A DNA stretch of 38,358 nucleotides. Origin: an uncultured Chlorobiaceae bacterium. Its GTDB lineage: Bacteria > Bacteroidota > Chlorobiia > Chlorobiales > Chlorobiaceae. Below the pieces are notes generated by a model, which saw only the letters and a list, made by a program, of their open reading frames with translations, made no database searches and had not been told where the DNA came from. This document shows, piece after piece, positions 33,234 through 38,358 of this stretch (within the stretch, counting starts at the first letter, position 1; each line of letters starts with the position of its first letter). The translations under genes were made by a program, and so were the position numbers. Location: assembly GCA_903843305.1 (NCBI GenBank), contig CAIMPI010000051.1:1-38358 (forward strand), in the 5' to 3' direction.

Positions 33234-34565
33234 ATGATAGTGAGTGAGAACGCCATAGATTTGGAACAAGCTTTTGGCTGGCTGAAAGAAATCATAACCG
33301 GATGCTTGCAAATACACTTTGGACAAGCCGAAGGCTTTGAAATGAGTGCACTGAACTTGCATGTCAAAAATTCTTGGTTTGCTCAATTTATTGTCAGCAG
33401 AAACCCTCGTTTTGAAGAATTGGTACTCTTGATGCTGGCTATTGCTCCCCACATTCAACCTGTTTTCTTCAATCAAATCATCGCCGAACACCTCCCCGAA
33501 GGCGGAGACTTCCCCGAATTCGGCGGTGTCAAAGGTACCAATCACCGGGGCATCCTGCCCACGGGCGAAACTGCGCAGTTCATCCTCGCAGGAAACGATA
33601 TCGAAAAGCGGCTTGAAGTTCAGCGCATCCTCGGCAGTGAGCACTGGTTTATGAAAGAGCACATCCTTTGGCTGGAATCTGTTCGTGAAGGTGAGCCAAC
33701 AATGAGTGGTCGCCTGATTCTCAATCCGGAGGTGGTTGAAGAGCTTACTCTCGGTAGCGTCAGCAAACCCCGCTTCAGCATGGACTTTCCGGCTGAATAC
33801 ATCGAGACTGAAATGGAGTGGGATGACCTCGTGCTCCCTTCAGCCACCTTGCAGCAGATCCGCGAAATAGAGAACTGGATTACCCATAACGACACGCTGC
33901 TGCATGAGTGGGGGATGAAGAAAAGAATCAAGCCCGGATACCGCGCCTTGTTCTATGGGCCTCCGGGCACAGGCAAAACACTGACGGCAAGCCTGCTGGG
34001 CAAGCAGACAGGAAAAGATGTTTTTCGTATCGATTTGTCAAGAGTCGTATCAAAATACATCGGAGAGACCGAAAAAAACCTTTCAAGACTTTTCGACAAA
34101 GCTGAAAACAAAAACTGGATTCTGTTCTTTGATGAAGCCGACGCACTTTTCGGCAAGCGGACAGAAATCCATGATGCGCACGACAAGTATGCCAATCAGG
34201 AAGTTGCCTATCTCTTGCAGCGTATTGAAAGCTACAACGGCCTTGTCATTCTGGCCTCCAACCGCCGAAGCAATATTGATGAAGCTTTTGCCCGTCGATT
34301 TCAAACGATCATCCAGTTTCCAATGCCAAAGGCTGATGAGCGGCATAAAATATGGATCAAGACACTGCCTCATCAAATGAAGTTTGAGACAGATATCGAC
34401 TGGCAGAAGATAGCCATACGCTTTGAGCTTTCCGGCGCAGGAATCCTGAATGTCGTCCATTATTGCGCAGTCGAATCGTTAGCAAATCCGGACGAACCGC
34501 TCAATACGAAATGGCTTGAAAACGCCATTATTCGCGAATTTATCAAGGATGGAAAAGTGGTGTAA
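33234..34565 (+). CDS. AAA+ ATPase of the eCIS (Afp15/Pvc15-like)
   Basis: A 443-residue protein with an N-terminal helical domain (1-190) and a C-terminal AAA+ domain. Walker A is 'GPPGTGKT' (242-249), Walker B 'ILFFDEAD' (296-303), sensor 1 Asn343, and Arg354/355 'FARRF' is the likely arginine finger. Afp15-type ATPases act in particle assembly and cargo loading. Here the gene directly follows the cargo gene, which fits a loading role. GGGAG precedes the ATG. The 122-base gap before it holds a weak TTGACC...TAATAC pair (15-base spacer), so it may have its own promoter. A hairpin spans its stop codon. Confidence 0.93.
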   Translation: MIVSENAIDLEQAFGWLKEIITGCLQIHFGQAEGFEMSALNLHVKNSWFAQFIVSRNPRFEELVLLMLAIAPHIQPVFFNQIIAEHLPEGGDFPEFGGVKGTNHRGILPTGETAQFILAGNDIEKRLEVQRILGSEHWFMKEHILWLESVREGEPTMSGRLILNPEVVEELTLGSVSKPRFSMDFPAEYIETEMEWDDLVLPSATLQQIREIENWITHNDTLLHEWGMKKRIKPGYRALFYGPPGTGKTLTASLLGKQTGKDVFRIDLSRVVSKYIGETEKNLSRLFDKAENKNWILFFDEADALFGKRTEIHDAHDKYANQEVAYLLQRIESYNGLVILASNRRSNIDEAFARRFQTIIQFPMPKADERHKIWIKTLPHQMKFETDIDWQKIAIRFELSGAGILNVVHYCAVESLANPDEPLNTKWLENAIIREFIKDGKVV

Positions 34566-34575
34566 GGCACACCAC
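34557..34575. terminator. Hairpin at the convergent end of eCIS and methyltransferase genes
   Basis: GTGGTGT, loop AAGGC, ACACCAC: a perfect 7-bp stem covering the ATPase stop codon. On the minus strand it is followed by TTTT, so it may end the methyltransferase transcript; on the plus strand no T-tract follows. A bidirectional role is possible. Confidence 0.45.
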
Positions 34576-34602
34576 GCTTCCGGCCACCTTTGCTTGATTT
34601 GA

Positions 34603-35397
34603 CTATTTGCGGGCGATAATCCGCCCTCTGCCCACCTTGCCAGCCGCTGATGCGTCGCGCCACAGAGTAATGCCGCGTACTACTTCGTCATACATTTCCT
34701 GGCCGTAGTTGTCCAAAATTCCTTGACGAAACTCCTTCTGCACCTTGTCAAGGTAAAGCTGAATATGTCCAGCGAAATCAGGAGAAAGGTCTTCCTTCTC
34801 GACAACCGTCAGCCCGGCAGTTTCGGCTAAGCTTGCATAACCATCCAATGTCTCCATATAGGGAAAAACCATAAACGTATAGAGAGCTTGCCATTCATAG
34901 TTGGCCATTGAGCCGATCTCCAGCCAGTCGGTAAACGCAAGGATGCCGCCCGGTTTCAAGACACGGGCGCACTCCTCAATGAGCCGTTTTTTATCAGTGA
35001 TATAGCACCAGGCATCCTGTCCCCATACCACATCGAACGTATTTGCCCGAAAGGGCATGTCCAGAGCATTTCCCAGTTTGAATTCGACCTTGTCATCCAG
35101 CCCTGCCTGTTTTGTGCGGGAGATGGCTTCTGCGTGCATACGTTGGGTTGCATCCAGGCCAGTGACGCTGCAGCCATAGGTGTGAGCCAAATGACGAGCC
35201 GGACCACCCAGTGCGCTGCATACATCGAGAACGTGACTATCCGCGCCGACTCCGGCTTTTTTCGCCAGAATCTCCGTCTCTTGTTCACCGCCGACATGAA
35301 TTTGTTCGCCCATAAGCATTTCCCAAAGGATACCACCAGGGCCATCGTAGACTTCATTAACGTTTCCAATAGTGACATCAAGTCTCTTTCCTGTCAT
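34603..35397 (-). CDS. SAM-dependent methyltransferase (small-molecule type)
   Basis: A 264-residue class I methyltransferase. Motif I is 'HVLDVCSALGGPARHLA' (about 55-71), followed by acidic 'GLD' (80-82), 'FDVVWGQDAWCYITDK' and 'ARVLKPGGILAFTDW'. The N-terminal 'GEQIHVGGEQET' is typical of enzymes that methylate small substrates such as glycine/sarcosine or amines, but I cannot fix the substrate. AAAGGAGATATT precedes the ATG on the minus strand. It lies 37 bases downstream of a radical SAM gene on the same strand, so the two probably form one operon making or modifying one compound. Confidence 0.85.
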   Translation of the reverse strand: MTGKRLDVTIGNVNEVYDGPGGILWEMLMGEQIHVGGEQETEILAKKAGVGADSHVLDVCSALGGPARHLAHTYGCSVTGLDATQRMHAEAISRTKQAGLDDKVEFKLGNALDMPFRANTFDVVWGQDAWCYITDKKRLIEECARVLKPGGILAFTDWLEIGSMANYEWQALYTFMVFPYMETLDGYASLAETAGLTVVEKEDLSPDFAGHIQLYLDKVQKEFRQGILDNYGQEMYDEVVRGITLWRDASAAGKVGRGRIIARK

Positions 35398-35434
35398 TGT
35401 AATATCTCCTTTTTGAATTACCGAGTTACTCTTC

Positions 35435-36505
35435 TTACTGCTTTTCCCGAATCAACCAGCATTTGGAATCCAGGCCATCCGCGTCGCCATTGTAATGATA
35501 GGCACTGGCCCGGCATCCCCAGCAATGCGAGTTGCTGATGCAGGTATTACATGGGGCGGGCAGGTTACAGACATCGTGCAGATCTCCATGGACAAGGGTG
35601 TTTATATGGTTGGCGATGATTTCCCGAAATGGCGTTGAGCGGATATTGCCTACACCTTCGCGGATGACCGAGCAAGGCGTCACGTCCCCCGAGAAGGTCA
35701 CCGTTGCCATCGTGCCGCAGTAGTATTTATCAGTGTCCATAGCGCCAATGGTGATGTTGTCACCACCGAAATTGATACGGTCGCGCTCAGTATAGACTTG
35801 TTGAACTTCAGCGAGATTCGGTTCAAACGCTCTCCACTCGGCGCCCATTCCTGCGGGATTGAACATGGTCAGGCAGGTGCGGAGGCCTTTCTCTTCAAAC
35901 CACCAGCGCATCGTTCGAATGGCATCTTCCGGACCTTGCCGGGCAGTGTAGGTGATGCAATTGATCATTTTTTCGGCGGGCTTGCCCAGCTCAAGCATAT
36001 TCGTCACCCCCTCAACAATGGCATCGATGTAGTGATGATCCCCCCCCCGATGGAGTTTCGCGTAGACTTCCGGAGTAATGGAATCAACGTGAACCGAGAC
36101 AAAGCCGCCCTCCGTCACCTCATAGACCTGAGCAGCAATATGCTTGTTTCTTAAAGGCAGCCCACTGGTCCAGACATTGTTGATCATGCCCAGCGACCGG
36201 GCATACAGCATCAGCTCATACCAGTCAGGCCGGGCGAGCGGGTCACCTCCCAGCCAGTCAATGGCCCGAATCTCCAGCGCCGCCGCATCGTCCAGCAAAC
36301 GGCGGATTTCATCCGAGGTGAGCCCTCGACTCTCCCGTGGTGTAGAACCCGCATAACAGTAGATGCAACCCTGATGACAGGCATCTGTAGTTTCAATTTG
36401 CAGCGCATAAAGCCTTTTCTGCTCGAAGTATCGTTTTTGCTCATCTTCATGTCCGACGGCCAAACCGCCGTAACGACTCAGATGATCGTTTATGCAAGCG
36501 ACCAT
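35435..36505 (-). CDS. Radical SAM enzyme with SPASM-type domain
   Basis: About 356 residues. The [4Fe-4S] motif C-x3-C-x2-C is 'CHQGCIYC' (Cys43, 47, 50 from the chosen start), which binds SAM and makes a 5'-deoxyadenosyl radical. A cysteine-rich C-terminal end, 'CNLPAPCNTCISNSHCWGC', reads as a SPASM-like domain for extra iron-sulfur clusters. Such enzymes often modify peptides (RiPPs), heme or cofactors. The ATG at 36505 is chosen because GGGAGGG lies 6 bases before it, though the frame is open to 36520. It is followed by the methyltransferase, suggesting joint work. No precursor-peptide gene was recognised between them. Confidence 0.88.
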   Translation of the reverse strand: MVACINDHLSRYGGLAVGHEDEQKRYFEQKRLYALQIETTDACHQGCIYCYAGSTPRESRGLTSDEIRRLLDDAAALEIRAIDWLGGDPLARPDWYELMLYARSLGMINNVWTSGLPLRNKHIAAQVYEVTEGGFVSVHVDSITPEVYAKLHRGGDHHYIDAIVEGVTNMLELGKPAEKMINCITYTARQGPEDAIRTMRWWFEEKGLRTCLTMFNPAGMGAEWRAFEPNLAEVQQVYTERDRINFGGDNITIGAMDTDKYYCGTMATVTFSGDVTPCSVIREGVGNIRSTPFREIIANHINTLVHGDLHDVCNLPAPCNTCISNSHCWGCRASAYHYNGDADGLDSKCWLIREKQ

Positions 36506-36715
36506 ATAATACCCTCCCAATCATTTTGATGCCGTGTGATACTGTATTCGAATAGTTCAGAACAGTGCGTAAACAATCATTGTCATTGCGACACTTTTCC
36601 TTGAAACGTAATAAAAAGCTGATTGATCACCGCACCTTCCCGAAAGCATCTCGGAGTATCTTCGTTCTTCAATGTTTTCATTACCGGAATATACATTCTG
36701 AAGATGAACCCAGCC

Positions 36716-36733
36716 AGCGTCATCAACGACGCT
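36716..36733. repeat. Short hairpin after the membrane-protein gene
   Basis: AGCGTC, loop ATCAAC, GACGCT lies just beyond the stop of the minus-strand membrane-protein gene. There is no T-tract, so it is at most a weak terminator. The surrounding 234-base gap (36506-36739) shows no gene; it probably holds the promoter of the radical SAM operon, although no convincing -10/-35 pair was seen. Confidence 0.3.
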
Positions 36734-36739
36734 CAGCAC

Positions 36740-37492
36740 TCAGTCCTGATACACCACAGGATCCGGCGAGTCGATCATGGGATTGAGACGAACCGCCAGA
36801 GAGAAAAGATAGGGGTAATCCTCCTTGAGATGCTGCATATAGAGGATCCATTCCCGGATGAGATGACCGAAAACCCGCTTTATGTCTCCATTGATGTGTT
36901 CTTTGTCACTCGGAGGAATACTATCGAACGACTCCCGGGCCCCAAGCTCTTCAATGGTATGAAACGCTGCCCAGAGAAGATCAGTAAAATTTTCATGCTC
37001 AAGCAGATTCTGGTTTTCCAGCAAGCTCAGGAGGAAGCTTCGTTTTCCGGCCATGAACTGCTTCAGGCAGGGGAGTGCGTCACTATCGATGCTGATCCTG
37101 ACGTTGCTTCGGCGCAGATACTTGAGCGCCGCGTCAAAATCCTGTTTTTTCCATGATGCGCTTATACGCAGGCGGTTTTTCAGCTCCTCGCTTCCGACCA
37201 CGTGTGCAGACAACTCTTTCAGCAGGCGGTTGCCGAATTCACTGAAAAAGACTCCGATGACCATGTTCAGTTTTCTCATGACCGACTGGTGCTCTCTTTC
37301 TCTGAGCACCTTTTCGAAGAGGAGCGTGACGACGATGATGTAAATGGGCAGAAAGGCGAGATTGCCGAGAAAGCTGGCTGATATTTCCCTCAAGTTGCCG
37401 AAAATGCTGAAGTCAATACCATAAAGGGCCAGCGAGATGGCAAAGAGGACGGACACCGTCCACACCTTGTTCATAAACAGTTTTTTAAACAT
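36740..37492 (-). CDS. Predicted two-TM membrane protein of unknown function
   Basis: A 250-residue protein with two hydrophobic segments near the N-terminus, about residues 9-24 ('VWTVSVLFAISLALYG') and 40-58 ('LGNLAFLPIYIIVVTLLF'). A long helical, charged cytoplasmic part follows ('VLREREHQSVMRKLNMVIGVFFSEFG', later 'LIREWILYMQHLKEDYPYLFSLAVRLNPM'). I recognise no family. The ATG at 37492 has AGG 5 bases upstream; a GTG 6 bases further up is an alternative. It reads away from the restriction genes and lacks a same-strand partner nearby. Confidence 0.7.
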   Translation of the reverse strand: MFKKLFMNKVWTVSVLFAISLALYGIDFSIFGNLREISASFLGNLAFLPIYIIVVTLLFEKVLREREHQSVMRKLNMVIGVFFSEFGNRLLKELSAHVVGSEELKNRLRISASWKKQDFDAALKYLRRSNVRISIDSDALPCLKQFMAGKRSFLLSLLENQNLLEHENFTDLLWAAFHTIEELGARESFDSIPPSDKEHINGDIKRVFGHLIREWILYMQHLKEDYPYLFSLAVRLNPMIDSPDPVVYQD

Positions 37493-37663
37493 AAACACCT
37501 GTTATGTTAACCGGAACCAAACAACCTGAAATACCTTGCATCATAAACAGGTAAAAACATCTCATCGTTCGCTGAGAAAAGAAAACCTGACAACCCGTGT
37601 TCCGCTCGTCACGAACAGCAAAATCGTTTGAGGATTTATAAAGAAAACGCAGAAACGGTATTA

Positions 37664-37693
37664 TTGTAAAATGATTTTGAAATTATTTATAAT
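37664..37693 (+). promoter_or_regulatory. Candidate promoter of the type I restriction genes
   Basis: TTGTAA (37664-37669), an 18-base spacer and TATAAT (37688-37693) lie 48 bases before the GTG start of the specificity gene. A second TATAAT overlaps at 37697-37702. The 248-base gap holding them is very AT-rich near its end and shows no gene. Confidence 0.45.
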
Positions 37694-37740
37694 TAATATA
37701 ATATACAGAAATAACATTTCAGAGAATTATTGAGGGTTTC

Positions 37741-38319
37741 GTGACTGTAGAAATAAAAGAAATAGCAACAGTACAGATGGGGTATTCATTCAGGTCCCGT
37801 CTTGAGGTGTCGAAAGATGGTGGTGTGGTGGTTATCCAGATGAAGGATCTGCTTGATGACAATACTGTTGGGTGCGATAGGCTGATTAAGACAGATATGG
37901 ATATGGTCAAGAGCCACCACCTTGCTTGTAAAGGAGACCTTGTCTTCAGGTCGCGTGGTCTTGTGAGCAATGCCGCGATTCTTCTTGAAGATCCGGGAAT
38001 AGCTGTTGTCGCTGCTCCTTTGATAAAAATCAGGATTACAAGACTTGACAGGGTTTTACCGGAGTATCTGAACTGGTATCTCAGTCAGCGGGAAGCGCAG
38101 GTGTTTTTGACAAGCCGGGCAATTGGGACTGCCCAGAAGATGATCAGCAAGGAGGTACTTGAAGATCTGGAGGTTGTATTGCCTTCATTGGAGTGTCAAA
38201 AAAATATTATTGAGCTGGCCTCGCTCTCCGCTCGTGAACAGGCGTTGCTTGGCGTACTTGCTGAAAAACGGAAGCGATATATTTCAATGGCATTAATGCG
38301 GTTTGCAAAAGGAGAATAA
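37741..38319 (+). CDS. Half-size type I restriction specificity subunit (HsdS-like)
   Basis: A 192-residue protein with one target-recognition domain of the type I specificity family: 'IKEIATVQMGYSFRS', 'VIQMKDLLDD', 'KGDLVFRSRG', 'APLIKIRI' and 'YLNWYLSQREAQVFLTSRAIGTAQKMISKEVLEDLEVVLPSLECQ', then a helical spacer end. Normal HsdS has two such domains in about 400 residues; half-size forms can pair to give a symmetric recognition site. The start is GTG with GAGGG 4 bases before it. It is followed by the start of a probable hsdM, so this is likely the S subunit of a working system. Confidence 0.82.
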   Translation: MTVEIKEIATVQMGYSFRSRLEVSKDGGVVVIQMKDLLDDNTVGCDRLIKTDMDMVKSHHLACKGDLVFRSRGLVSNAAILLEDPGIAVVAAPLIKIRITRLDRVLPEYLNWYLSQREAQVFLTSRAIGTAQKMISKEVLEDLEVVLPSLECQKNIIELASLSAREQALLGVLAEKRKRYISMALMRFAKGE

Positions 38320-38322
38320 AGG

Positions 38323-38358
38323 ATGAGTAGCAAGATCGATCAGAAGGATATCAATAAT
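38323..38358 (+). CDS. Probable type I restriction methylase subunit (hsdM), N-terminal 12 codons, cut by window end
   Basis: Only MSSKIDQKDINN is present, 3 bases after the specificity-gene stop, with AAAGGAG upstream. The short start matches the usual beginning of type I N6-adenine methylase subunits, and the position after an hsdS-like gene supports that. The length in view is too short to be certain. Confidence 0.5.
   Translation, partial: MSSKIDQKDINN

Noticed and set aside
33108-33662. Minus-strand 184-codon open frame next to the toxin, a possible immunity gene
   Set aside because: It lies almost wholly antisense to the ATPase coding sequence, has no family signature and no ribosome site; it is a shadow frame.
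10425-34565. Prophage or type VI secretion system
   Set aside because: No capsid, terminase, portal, integrase or lysis genes, and no TssJ/L/M or ClpV; DUF4157, DUF5908, DUF4255 and the Afp15-like ATPase indicate eCIS.
36623-37156. Plus-strand 177-codon open frame opposite the membrane-protein gene
   Set aside because: The minus-strand product has two clear membrane segments and a sensible start; the plus-strand translation shows no domain.
1-38358. CRISPR arrays, tRNA or rRNA genes
   Set aside because: No regularly spaced repeats, tRNA cloverleaf with TTCRA arm or rRNA-like sequence was noticed on reading either strand.

Overview
The window looks like a bacterial chromosome segment, probably from a Gram-negative of the Bacteroidota/Chlorobiota group. 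That is inferred from the injection-system gene set, many weak Shine-Dalgarno sites and general gene style; no rRNA or other marker gene proves it. The centre is a nearly complete extracellular contractile injection system (eCIS, the Afp/PVC/MAC type of phage-tail-like particle) at about 10.4-34.6 kb, with an accessory-looking flank on each side.

Left flank (1-6.1 kb). The cut start of an IS3-type transposase lies on the minus strand. It is followed by a PIN-domain protein with a large insertion, a badly decayed SAM methyltransferase pseudogene, an AT-rich FRG-domain gene and a full-length recC with no recB or recD beside it.

Conflict-like cluster (6.4-10.3 kb). There are three plus-strand genes: a papain-family (C1) cysteine peptidase with an intact catalytic set, an alpha/beta hydrolase fused to a TPR-like domain, and a nucleoside-deoxyribosyltransferase/TIR-like domain fused to a TRAFs-binding TPR-like domain. 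They may be an immune or signalling module, or accessory proteins of the injection system next door.

eCIS locus (10.4-34.6 kb, all plus strand). Order: tail cap (Afp16-like), one sheath, two tail-tube proteins, a small DUF5908 protein, a LysM tube/hub adaptor (Afp7-like), VgrG-like spike (Afp8), PAAR tip (Afp10), gp25 baseplate wedge (Afp9), two large baseplate proteins (Afp11- and Afp12-like), a 1231-residue protein I cannot assign, the CIS tape-measure/assembly protein (Afp14 position), a 1045-residue DUF4157 cargo protein and an AAA+ ATPase (Afp15-like). A hairpin with a T-tract separates the particle genes from the tape-measure/cargo/ATPase genes. The cargo is the main prize. It carries the DUF4157 'eCIS core' domain with an HELTH motif, a long hydrophobic helical middle with a duplicated motif, and an AT-rich C-terminal module holding HAE and PCxxxC motifs. 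That signature suggests a zinc-dependent deaminase toxin. No immunity gene is seen beside it.

Right flank (34.6-38.4 kb). On the minus strand are a radical SAM/SPASM enzyme with a SAM methyltransferase, apparently one operon, and a two-TM membrane protein. On the plus strand a half-size type I restriction specificity subunit is followed by the first codons of what is probably hsdM, cut by the window end. No tRNA, rRNA or CRISPR array was seen, and no gene-free stretch exceeds 300 bases.
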